A stretch of DNA of 64,000 nt from Avena insularis (taxonomy: Eukaryota; Streptophyta; Magnoliopsida; Poales; Poaceae), in assembly GCA_023614405.1 (NCBI GenBank), contig CM042688.1, positions 67,132,253 to 67,196,252 of the forward strand. The letters are read 5' to 3'. Positions 10,305 to 21,319 of the stretch are shown here, piece by piece; the first letter of the stretch is position 1, and every line of letters starts with the position of its first letter. A model generated the notes under the pieces. That model was not told the origin of the DNA and did no database searches. It worked only from the letters and a program-made list of their open reading frames with translations. The translations under genes and the position numbers were made by a program.

Positions 10305-13300
10305 TGATGACCCACAAGTATAGGGGGTGTATCGCAGTATTTTCGATAAGTAAGAGTGTCGAACCCAACGAGGAGCAGAAGGTGTTGACGAGTGGCTTGG
10401 ATCAGGAATTCGCTGTAAATACTTAGCAAATGGATTTTTAGGGGTTTTTGGTAATGCAGATAAATAAAGTGTGAGTAAATAAAAGACAATGATAATAATT
10501 GCAGCAAGTGGCCCAATCATTTCTTTAGCAAAGGACAAGCCGGTTGTATTACTTAAGATGACCAAACGTTCTCGAGGACACATGGAAATACTGTCAAGTG
10601 CTTTCGCTTCATATAGTTGATTAATCCTCTCTAGTTGGATAAGTGTTGTGTGGGTGAACCTGTGCTAAAATACTGACTTTCCTAGGACTAATACATACTT
10701 GTGATTAAACCCCTTGCAAGCATCCGCAACTAAAAGAAAGTAATTAAGATAAAAACCTAACCATAGCCTTAAACTTTGAGATCCTACACTCCCCTGTGCA
10801 AAGGTTTCCTAACGGGGGTTCAGGTTTCTGTCACTCCGGCAACCCCTACGATTAGTAGCCAAACACACAATGCATTCCCTTAGGCCCATAAAGGTGAAGT
10901 ATCATGTAGTCGACGTTCACATGATACCACTAGAAGAATAACACCACAACTTAATTATCAAACCATTGAATCTTTCTGAACACAATTTGTGAGATCCCCA
11001 ACCCTTAATAAGATTGAGTCCCCTGTGTTTACAATGCTAGTCCCTGGATCATTAGCTAGCATCCACAGTTAAGATGTAATATCAAGAAACAAAGGTCATA
11101 ATACAACTTTATAACCAGGAATAACATAGTTTTATTACATCAAACATAGCTCATTGGCTATTTACATTACATTGCAGCGGAATAACTATAGTCATGGGTC
11201 CATCTTCTTCAAAGTGCCACAGGCAGATGTTGGTTGTAGACTTTGTAATCCTAATCAATTAATCTTCACTAAAATCAATCAAACCTGCAACATTACAAGT
11301 TACAGCCACAAGGGTCAATACATTTGAATTGTATTGGCAAGTGATACTTTGGTAGTATAGTGGAGTCTAACATCTATATGCATTTGGCTAAGTGGAGTTG
11401 AGGCTTGCATTGCTCAAAATAGATTTTTCCCTAACATTTTGAAGATACTAAGTTTTTATTTGGCAAAAACTTTCCCAAGGCATCTACCAATCAAAGACTG
11501 AAGATCCTTCTCGAGGCATCTACCAATCAATGACTGAAGTGCTTGGCAAAATCATTTTTCCCAATCTAAGATTTCAAGATCCTTGTACCAAGCCATCTCT
11601 CCATCAAAGATTGAGGAATTCACACAACCCTTGTTCACCCATAAGTTTTAATTTAGAAATTGGAGTGATGAGATTCTTGATTGCTTCCATGTCTTGATGC
11701 TCAAATTGTCCTTTTCCAGGGACATGGCTAAGTACTTAGGTTTTACACTCTGTAGAGGTGGTGCACTTTTCCCACAAGACTTGGTTTCCCAAGACAAGAT
11801 CTTTCAGAAGCTTTTCCTTAGACCATCATGGACGCGCTCCAACCTATCAAACACTACCACCCACTGTCCATGTGGCTAAGTTCTTGCAACCTATATGATC
11901 ATGGCAGAGCCCATATTGCCAAGTGGTTGCACTTGAAGCTTCTCAACGTTTGACATCTCAAATCTCTTTGTTTCCTGGGTGGCCATCCACAAGTGTGATA
12001 CACCAGGGTAGTCCATTTAATGGGCCCTGAGTAACCACTCAACATAAACCATTCCTTCCATTTCCACCCAGGTGATTCATTAACTTAGTTGTTTTTGTTA
12101 AATAAAAACACAAGTCCTCAGACTTAGAATATTTTTCCATAGTGTGATTATATAAACCACCCTTGTTTTCTAGTAGCTAGGCTAAGCATGATAGTAATAG
12201 GATTCTTAACTTAGGAAGATTTCCACTAAGGTTTCATCTACTAGGTTTTCCTATAGCAAGGTCTATACTTTAGCAAAATAAAAACCATGCAAGTTTTACT
12301 TAGCAAAAACACTAATGCATAGTGAAAATAATGGGACAAAAGTTATGAAGCATCACTTGCCTTTTTGGTAGAGGGTATAGGTTCACTTCCTTGTCCTTGC
12401 AACAATCACACTCTTCAAGTCACTACAAATCAATCAAGCAAGGCACAAACTTAATCTACCAATCAAGCAAACACAAATTCAATTCACATTCCAAACCAAA
12501 ATCAAACAAACAATTTCTCACACACAAAGTAATGGGATCTAAGTCATGCATAAGCATGCAAAGGTTAGTTTTATTGTAAGGATGGTCTTCACTAGGCTTC
12601 TAACTTTGTAAGTTCCAAATTGGTCATTTACCAAAATGGCAAAGTCATTTGCAAAGAGGGTCTCTATTAGATTCCTAAACTTTGTAAGATCCAAAATGGT
12701 CATTTACCAAAGTGGCAAAGTTAAAGTAATGCATGCAAGCATGCCAAGCCTTGTTTTGTTTGAAAAAGGGGTTCCTAATGGGTCATAGGCATTGGAATAC
12801 ACCTAATGGTCATTTTGGTTAAGTGGCAAAATCACTTGCAAAAGGTTTCACTATAAAACCATTTGCAAAACAAAGTGTCATTCTATGTGGTGTAGAAATA
12901 TTTTTACTAAGGCACTAATCTATAGGGTTCACCAAATGAGTTGCTATTGCAAAACTTGGTGTTTGGGTCAGTAGGTTTGGTCTAAACCATTTTCTCAAAG
13001 TTTTCTTTACAAAAACATTTTCATAAACAAAACAATAGATTTTGATTAGCTAGAAATGGACTAAACTAATTAATCCATTCTAAACTTTTCAAAAATCATT
13101 TTCAAAACCATGGGTTGGTCTGTAGGGTCAGTAAGGTCACAACAAACCAATTTGCAAAGGTTTTAACCCTAAAATCATTTTTTAAACAATTTTTCTAATG
13201 TTAGCAAGCACACAAAAGAATCTGCAAAATCAAACAAGTTAACAGATACTATTTGCTAAACTAAGGGTAGGGTTGGTTAGGTCTTGTTCTCCTGAATCCA

Positions 13301-16300
13301 ACGACATAAAATTTGTAATTTTTGGACGTGTGGATCCAAAGATACAAGGGTTTGAAAATGGCATCAAAATCTGTTTTCAAATTTCTTTTAAAAAGATCTA
13401 GTGCCACGCGTCACTATCTTATTCGCCCGTACCGGTTCGTCTGGATCGAGTGCTGCGGTGCGTTAGATCTAAGTTAGATCATGCGGTCCAGAGGACATAC
13501 CTCTTCGCGACTAAGTGGATCTATCGTAGGCGTTCGATCCAGATCTAACGGCTCTCTTGCTGATCACAGAGCGAGGCGGCTGTGGCGGTGGTTGGCGGCG
13601 GAGCGGTCGGTCGACGACGGTGCTGGTGCTACAGGGGGTGAGGGAGAAAGAGGAGATGCTCACCGGGCTCAGGGGGTCACGGCGATGCTCGAGGAGGTGT
13701 TGGTCGGGCGAGGGGCGCTCTGGTACGACTGTGATTGCTCGCCGGAGTGGAGAACGACGTCGGCCGGCTCTGTCCACGGTCGAAGACGATGCTGTGGTCC
13801 ACGAGAAGACAAACAGAAGGCACTGTAAGACGCGCAAGGGTACAACGGTGATGTGAGCGTGAAGGAGGAGGAGAGGGGCGGTCTGGTTTTACCGGGGAAG
13901 CTCAACGGAGTTAAGTCGAACGGCGCTCGGAGTTGATGAGTCGTCATTGCAGACGCCCTAAGGCAAGACAGAGCAAGTTCAGATCAGAAACAAAGCGTCT
14001 TGTGTGCGTGATCGAGAGGTAGAGGCGGCGGAAACTACGTGGAGGCTTCACGGAGAGGAACCAGTTCTACGGCGAGTCGAGCTTGTCGAAGGCGGTGTTA
14101 CAGGTCCTGTGGCGAACCAGGAGTACTAGGAGATGCATGGAGTCGAGAGGAGTCCACTCGCGTGAAGTAGAGGCAGAGGGGTGGTCGGAGTTGGCCGGAA
14201 TCGAGGAGGGAAGTCGTCGGAGCAGCGGCGGTACAGAGAGAATTTGGGGCGGCCTGGAGGCAGAGTGGAGGCGATGTCTGGGGGAAATGACAGAGGAGAG
14301 GGAGGCGGTTAAATGGGCGTGGTCTCTGCGAGTTAAGGTGGCCGTGTTAAGGCGAATTGATGCCGCGAAGTTACAGCAGGAAACGGCGACGAGGAGGGGG
14401 AAGAATAGGTCGTGTGGGTGTGGACGAAGAACAAGAAGGTGGGTCTACTGTCGGTGGAAAAGAAAGGAGGGAGAGGTCCACCTGTTAGTCTCTGCGTGGG
14501 TTTCTTTCGCTGTAAAGAAAAACGGTTCGCTCAGTTAGGGTCCACCGGTCAGTGGGAAGGGAGAGGGAACGGGGTCCACTTGCCATTGTCTGTGTGGGTA
14601 AGTTTCTGAGTGAGAAAAGGTTTCTTCGGGGGAGAAGACTGGGCTGGTTTTGCTGGGCCTGCTGGGCTAGTGGGTTGGGCCTTTGCACTATTTTTTTTTC
14701 TATCTGCTTTATTTTTCCTTTTCTAATTCTTTTTCTGTTTTGCAATTCAAACAATTAATCAACAATCAAATCACTCAAACAATTCAAACAAACACTCAAC
14801 TTTGTATTTCGAATTTGGTTCTGTTTATCAACATAATCCAAATCTCAAAATGAAATAATATTTTTATTTATTTTAGGATCCATTTAATAATTAAATAAAA
14901 TGGATCTTTAGTTTATTTAATAGTGTTTGATTTATTTAACAAAATTTCCATTTGAAATCCAAATACTTTCAAAACCAAACCAGTAGGTTTTATTTGAAAA
15001 TAAGGATATTTGGAAATCTTGTATTATCAAAATAACCTTTTATTTTAGGTTCCATTAACAATTAAATATAATGGACCTTAGTTATTAAATCCAAATAGGA
15101 TTTGTTTTCTTAAAAACTTTATTTTGAAATCCAAAATAAAACCAAAACACTTTAGTAGGTTTTATTTTGAGAAATCAAAATACTTGGAAAACTTATTTAA
15201 AATAAGTTTTGGTGTTTATTTAAAATGGGAAAGCCTTTACTTAAATAAAATTGGATATTTAAATCCTTATTATTTTATTTAAATAAACCTTTACTCATTT
15301 TATCAAACAAAAATATTTTATTACAAAAGCTTGGCCAAAATTAATTTGGCTCACCTTTTCATTTGAAAACAAAGTCTTTTATTAAAAGATCTAAATTAGT
15401 GTTTCCAAAACAATTTATTTTCCTTTGATAATTGTTTATCCTTATAAATCCCTTTAGGATTATTTGATCACCAATTGGTATGGGTTTTTGGTAAGGGCTT
15501 TATTGGCTTTGGAAATTCAATTTCCTTATCTTATTATATTCATAAGATTTTGTCCATGGTTCCAAACTAAGTGAAACCAATCTCTAAGGTCTTTCTTGAT
15601 CCTTTGTGATTATTTGTTGATCAAATTTGGTATGGATCAAATCCATAGATTTGGAGATAACTTGGAAATGATTTTTATTCCATTAGGGTCTAGGGTTTTG
15701 GATTTATTTTCCAAGTGTTCAAATTTCCAGATACATTCATTGAGGAATGCATTTCCCTTGATTTGGATTTTGTTGAATTCAAACTTTAGCCAAAGTTTGT
15801 TCAAGATGGGATTTTAAGTCTCCTTTTAGAAACAAAAGTTTCTTTTCACCCTGATTTTCAACAAAAAATTATTTTGTTTAATTATTTTTCACATTACAAG
15901 ATTTGGAAAATCTTGGGATGTGACACAATTCCACTACTAACAACATGACTACTCCCATGTCCTCAAGAACGAAACGAACTACTCACGAGACATCATATGG
16001 ATCAAGATTAGAGAAGGCATAATGATAAGTAACAATCTTAACATGAACAATAATTCAACGGTTCCACTCAATAGCATCAACTACAACAAGTAATCAACAC
16101 CGGGAAAGTTTCCCCTAAGAACTATGCAAGACTCAACCCAATTGTTATAGCGGTACGGAGTGGTGATGATGGTGCTGGTGAGATGATGGTGAAGATGATG
16201 ACGATGATGATGATCCCGATGAAGTCTAGCTTGATGATGGTGTTGATGGCGACGATCTCCCCTCTCCGGGAAAGAATTTCCCCAGCTGATTTCTTCCTGC

Positions 16301-16767
16301 CAGAGAGCTCTTTCTCTCTCTGCAGTTTTCCGCCCCATAGAGGCGGCGGAATCTTTCTGTAGTCACTCTCTGAGTCTTAGGGTTTCGAGGGGATTATATG
16401 CGTCAGAGGGCGATGCCAGAGGTGGGCCAGGGTGGCCACACCACCTGGTGGCGCGGCCAGGGCTGGCCCGCGCCAGGGGGTGGTGTGGGCCCCCTGTGGC
16501 CCATCTCCACTTCCCCTTCTGGCTTCCTTCGTCTTCTAGAAAAATAGGAATTTCCATGTATTTTCTGGGATTTTCTGATCTTCGCCAATTTTGCCTCCAA
16601 ACGGTGCTTTTTTCCATCAGAATCTTGGCTCCAATGGTTCATCCTCCCAAAATCATCAATCATGCAAAAATAGGTGAAATAATATAAGTACCATCTCTTA
16701 ATATGAAATATATCAATGAATAACAGTGAATTATGATATAGAATGGTGATGCAAAATGGACGTATCA
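10305..16767 (-). mobile_element. Element H: gypsy-type 3' LTR (about 1.5 kb without insertion)
   Basis: Read on the minus strand the LTR runs from TGATACGTCC (16767) to GGGTCATCA (10305), beginning TG and ending CA. The plus-strand left end, TGATGACCCACAAGTATAGG, is the characteristic terminus of a very abundant pooid gypsy group. A polypurine tract, AAGCTTGGTGGGAGT on the minus strand, lies immediately outside 16767, which fixes the orientation and shows this is the 3' LTR. The solo LTR B1 interrupts it. A GAT-rich microsatellite (about 16160-16215) and a GC-rich palindrome (16434-16490) lie in the LTR. The 5' LTR and most of the body are not in the window. Confidence 0.85.
10988..15925 (-). 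mobile_element. Element B1: solo LTR, 4.94 kb, inserted in H
   Basis: The termini TGTGAGATCCCC and GGGATGTGACA are bounded by a perfect 5-bp duplication CAATT (10983-10987 and 15926-15930). It aligns along its length with the B2 LTR at 45039-49347, with length differences mainly in AT-rich parts. The orientation is taken from B2. There is no internal domain, so it is a solo LTR left by LTR-LTR recombination. The middle (about 13480-14650) is GC-rich with open frames on both strands, none resembling a known protein; the flanks are AT-rich. LTRs of 4-5 kb are typical of LARD-type elements such as the barley Sukkula group; family assignment is tentative. Confidence 0.88.
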
Positions 16768-17519
16768 ACTCCCACCAAGCTTAGACTTCGCTTGTCCCCA
16801 AGCGAAAACTAAGCTCAATAAACATGTCCACAGGTTTAAGGAGTGAAGTGTCGATAAAGAGAATACGGACAAGAAGCATCACATTCATCAGTACACAAAT
16901 TATAATAGAAAACAACTCACTATTATATAACTTAACTTGCAATGAGTAAGGGAAACACAATAAAGATGCATAAAGTAAATCATAATTGGTAATGGCAAAC
17001 TTTGTTCTTGGTCATAAAATGGTTAACAAATTGCAGGAGTCAAACATAATAGGTTTTCAATGATAGCTTTCAAAGTAATATCCACTAAGATAAGAGCAGT
17101 TTGCAAAACAAGGAACATAAGAAACATGATATATCATCATATGGGTGATTGAAAATGCTTGCTTAAGATAGAAAGGGATAGGTTTACTGACTCAACTAAA
17201 AAGTAAAAGATAGGCCTTTTGCAGAGGGAAACAGGGATTTCAAGTCTCATAAAGAGCTTCCAAGAATTATGGTACTTACTAGCTTTGAGCTCTCATTGCC
17301 CCTATCATAAGCATCTTTTAGGTGATTAAGGTTAAAGTGAACAAATATGAGGATATGTTTGACAAGTTATAAGTTGAAAATCTCATGCCCCTTGCTTACG
17401 AGTCTAGGACCTCATGCTGCTCAACTTTAGTCACGAGTAAGTTCTTGTCATTGTAAGTACATGTGTATCATGGAGAACCGTCAACGGGGTACCCCTTGCC
17501 CCATGAAACAGGAGCTATC
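16768..17519 (-). mobile_element. Element H internal 3' region with polypurine tract
   Basis: This non-coding minus-strand sequence begins with the polypurine tract next to the LTR. It is recognisably homologous, in reverse orientation, to the 3' internal part of A2 at about 43080-43400: both share TGCTTATGATAGGGGCAATG and ATGAGACTTGAA. It ends abruptly where the LTR of A1 starts (17520), so the rest of H is probably displaced beyond the nest. Confidence 0.7.
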
Positions 17520-19077
17520 TGATACGTTGCTAACGTATCTATAATTTTTGATGTTCCATGCCTGTTTTATATCTACTTTCTTATGTTTTGTCCACACTTT
17601 GGAGTATTTTTATACACTTTCTTGGACTAACCCATTAACAAGATACCATAGTGTCAGCTGCCTGTTTTCTGTTGTTTTTGGTTCTAGGAAAGTCATAAAA
17701 TGAATATTCTCGGAATTGGACGGGACAAAAGCCAAAGTTAATATTTCACCGAGGGGACACGGAGCCAGTAGACGAGACGGAGAGGGGCCAGAGGCCGGCC
17801 ACACCACCTGGCCACGCAGCCAGGCCTGGCCCGCGCCAGGGGGTGGTGTGGCCGCCTAGGGCACCCCCTCGGCCTCCCCTTTCGCCTATAAGATGCCTCT
17901 GATACAAAAACCCTAAGGACCCGATCAAAATTCCATGAAAGAGTCTGTAGCCGCTGTCATCTCCATCCCTAGATCGAGAGGGATCTGAAGCTCTTCGCGA
18001 CACCCTGCCGGAGGGGAGAATTCACCCTGGAGGCCTTCTTCATCACCATGCAAGCCTCCGGTGTGATGCATGAGTAGTTCATCCTTGGACTACGGGTCCA
18101 TGTAGTAGCTAGATGGTTGGTCCTTCTCCTTTGTGCTATCATGTTTAGATCTTGTGAGCTCCGTTCATGATCAAGATCATCTATTTGTAATCATACATGT
18201 TGTGTTTGCGGGGATTCGCTGGATATTGAGATGATATTTCAGATTGATTATTGATTCTATCATGTCTTTGTTATTTGTGATCTTGCATACTCTCCGTTGT
18301 CAGTAGATATCTTGGCCGAGTAGATGCTAGCAGCTCCAAGAGGGAGTATTTATGCTCGATAGTGGGTTCATGCCTCTAGTAATCTGGGGAAGTGACAGAA
18401 ATCTCTAAGGTACTAGATGTGTTGTTGCTACTAGGGAGAAAACATCAATCCTTTGTTCATAGAACAATCGTGTTGTTTACTTTACACGCAATGTGTAATG
18501 CAATTATCTGTTGCTTGCAACTTAATACTGGAGGGGGTTCGGATTGATAACCTGAAGGTGGATTATTAGTCATAGATGTAGTTGGATTACGGTCTATGTA
18601 TAATGTTGTAATGCCCAATCAAATCTCATAGGAGTCAAGATGATTAGTATATGCATGTATGCTTTCTCGATGTTTGTCAATTGCCCCGCTGTAATTTGTT
18701 CACCCAATATGTCATCTATCTTAAGGAGAATCACCACTAGTGAACTATGGACCCCGGTCCTTTTTTTAATATCAATCTACAATCTATTTACTGTTTTCTG
18801 TTTACTTTCTACAAATTATTACTATCTTCCACACAATACGTTTAATCCTTTGTTTTCAGCAAAACCGGTCAGATTGACAACCTCACTATAAGTTGGGGGC
18901 AAAGTTCTGTGGTTGTGTTGTGCAGGATTCCAAGTTGGAAACAACACCTTGGAGGTGTTTCCTTGATCCTACTGGTTCGATAACCTTGGTTTCATAACTA
19001 AGGGAAAACTTGCTGTTGTGCTCATCATACCTTCCTCTTGGGGTTCCCCAACGAGCTCGATATATTTTGGGCCATCA
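17520..19077 (+). repeat. A1 5' LTR
   Basis: Runs from TGATACGTTGC to GGGCCATCA (1,558 bp), TG to CA. It contains the palindrome at 17797-17853 and a TATA-type motif (CCTATAAGATGCC, about 17886) followed by AACCCTAA and a leader, as in the A2 LTRs. It lacks the duplicated primer-site segment that A2 has at its LTR ends. The right boundary is set by the primer site starting 11 nt later. Confidence 0.72.
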
Positions 19078-19088
19078 AGCTATTTTTC

Positions 19089-19106
19089 TGGCGTCGTTGC
19101 CGGGGA
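19089..19106 (+). other. A1 primer-binding site (tRNA-Asp type)
   Basis: TGGCGTCGTTGCCGGGGA differs by one base from TGGCGCCGTTGCCGGGGA, the complement of the plant tRNA-Asp 3' end with CCA. It lies just downstream of the LTR, where minus-strand cDNA synthesis is primed. Confidence 0.8.
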
Positions 19107-19343
19107 GTCAAGGACATCTTCACAAGGGAGTCCCTCATAACCAATCTCTTTACTTTGTTTTTTTGTTTTTCTTAGTTTATTTTCGCTTTGTTTGCTTGTT
19201 TCTTTGTCAAAAACACACAAAAATTAGTTGTACTAGTTTGCTTTCTTTATTAAAAACACAAAAAAAATTAAGTCTTTCTATAGTTGCTACCTCTTTCTTA
19301 GCTCACCGTGTTGATCCCTAAGTTCACCCTGAAAGACCTTTGA

Positions 19344-19931
19344 ATAGGTAGTGGCTCTATAATTGGAAAAGATAATATTGAAGAATTATTTAATCATGTT
19401 TGTAAGCATGAGGATATTGAGGATAAATCCCTTGCAGAACTTCCTCGAAATTATGAAATTGCTGCAGCGTCTTTAGTTCACATGTTGGAAGCTAGGTTTG
19501 GTAACCTTAACCCCTTAATGCAAGTAATGTTTCTTAAACTTAAAGAAATTGAGGACCCTGAAAAGAGAGATTTTATTTTGGAAACTTTGCTTAAAGAATT
19601 CTATGATGTTGCCAAGGAAGCTAGAAAAGTCTTTGAATGTTTTAATATGCTAAGATCATGTGTATATGTTATTCGTACACGAGAAAAGATGAACAAAACC
19701 GAACCTAATGGGGAGGAAATTAAGATACTAATACCTTTTAAACTTGTAGCAATGCATGAAGCCATAGAAAATAATCTTGATTGGACTGTTCCTGAAAACC
19801 CGTTTGATGAAAATAGTGAACCCAAGAGCATTAAGAGAGGATCCTCTAGAACTTATTTGGATGATATACCTTGCCTTATTGAAGATATTTCTGGTATCAT
19901 TCTTAATGCTTCTTCATTTGAGAATACTTGA
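19344..19931 (+). pseudogene. A1 gag-like open frame without start
   Basis: The frame is open for 195 codons from a TGA at 19341 to the stop at 19929-19931, with the first ATG only at 19482. It is a hydrophilic, probably helical sequence (EELFNHVCKHEDIEDKSLAE, then LVHMLEARFGNLNPLM). It ends ILNASSFENT, the same last residues as the A2 protein, although the bodies do not resemble each other. No zinc knuckle, protease, RT or integrase motif is present. The missing initiation codon suggests decay. Function unknown; gag-like role inferred from position after the primer-binding site. Confidence 0.5.
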
Positions 19932-21319
19932 TCATTTTTCTTGCTTCTTATGCCTAACTTAAAGGCGTTAAAAAAGTACTTATTGGGAGATAACCCAAAA
20001 GTTTTAGTTGAGTCTTGGAAGTTAGTACCTCTATAATAACCTCTCCTAATCCTTTTTATTTGCTTTTTGTGCCAAGAGTAACCTCAAGAGAGAAGTAATG
20101 CTTGGGAAAGTTACTGTCCTGAAATAGATTTTTATGCTTCGCTGTAAAATTTCGTGTCATCTCTGTACGTCGGTTTGAGATGTGATTGTTTTTTGCTTCT
20201 GCCTTAGGTTGTTATCCAACTTTCATTAGTTCAACACTTTTCGATTTGAGCAACAGAAGGTCTTCTAAAAAATTGGGTTTTACCTGCTGGTCTGTTTTGA
20301 CAGATTTCTGCCATTATTTGCATTTGCTTTTTGTTGATTCCTTTTTGGGTTCCTTTTGGGGAATTGAGCTTTTTGAGGGAAGTGCTACAGTAGGGTTTTT
20401 TTAATGGGAGTTTTATTGGTGTTTAAACTGAACCCATAGACTTATTATCTTGAGTACACTAATGTTGCTAATAAAGATTGTGTGAAGTTTTGTATGAAGG
20501 AAAAATTTCAGGTGTAAGGAGAGAATGATGTAATGAGATGAAGAATGGACTAAAGCTCAAGCTTGGGAATGCCACCCATGTCACCCCAAGAAATATTCAA
20601 GAAGTACAAGCGTCAAAGCTTGGGGATGCCCAAGGCATCCCCTTCTTCATCAATAAAAATATCAGGTTTCTTCCAAACACTTCATTTTTATTGTTTCATG
20701 CACAGTTGTGTTGTTATTGGAGAGTCTTTATTTTTATTTTTGGTTTTCGTTTGCTTAGATTGCTTAGTTTTCTTGAATAAATTGGTTGTACCTCCTCTTT
20801 CATACATTGGTTTTCAAATAGGTTGGTTTGGATTGGAAAAGAGTAGGAAAATTTCATGCTTAAGTGGTAAAAAGGAGTTTGTTTTTGACTGTGGCCTATG
20901 CTTTGTCATGCCATTCTTGATATTGTCTTGGCTTTATGCTTAGTGATTTTTGCTATAGTATGACATGTTATAAACAATTGAGATTTCTTAATGTGCCTTG
21001 AAAGAATCATGCGTTGTTTTAGCATATTAAAGCATATTATTGTGGTATTCTCCTTTGATGCTTTATTTGGGTTGACTTGGCGCATGCTCACACCATGTTA
21101 TGACTATCCAAAGTCACCATCGCCTCGATGATCCTTTAGTTTTCGACTTGTAATATCACTTTATGCTTTGATGAAGGGGATCCACAACAGAAAACAAAAA
21201 AAATTCCTACATTGGAACCCCGAAAACTGCCTAGGATCTATCTATGTAGTAATGTGGTAACGACCAATGCGTAGAGAATACATACCCTTGTAGACCGTAC
21301 GCGGTTAATGTTCCGAGGG

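Larger units (their letters stand above)
17520..21171 (+). mobile_element. Element A1: gypsy-type element, 5' LTR plus partial internal region
   Basis: Plus-strand element closely related to A2. It contains a 5' LTR, a tRNA-Asp-type primer-binding site, a decayed gag-like frame, and a non-coding 3' internal part that matches A2 (19930-21171 against about 41090-42352). It is interrupted at 21172 by element F; the remainder, including the 3' LTR, is not in the window. The flank CTATC (17515-17519) should recur as its target duplication. Confidence 0.82.

Noticed and set aside
13480..14760. Cluster of open frames in B1 (108-151 codons)
   Set aside because: GC-rich middle of an LTR; frames are not conserved in B2 (47428-47993) and no domain is visible.
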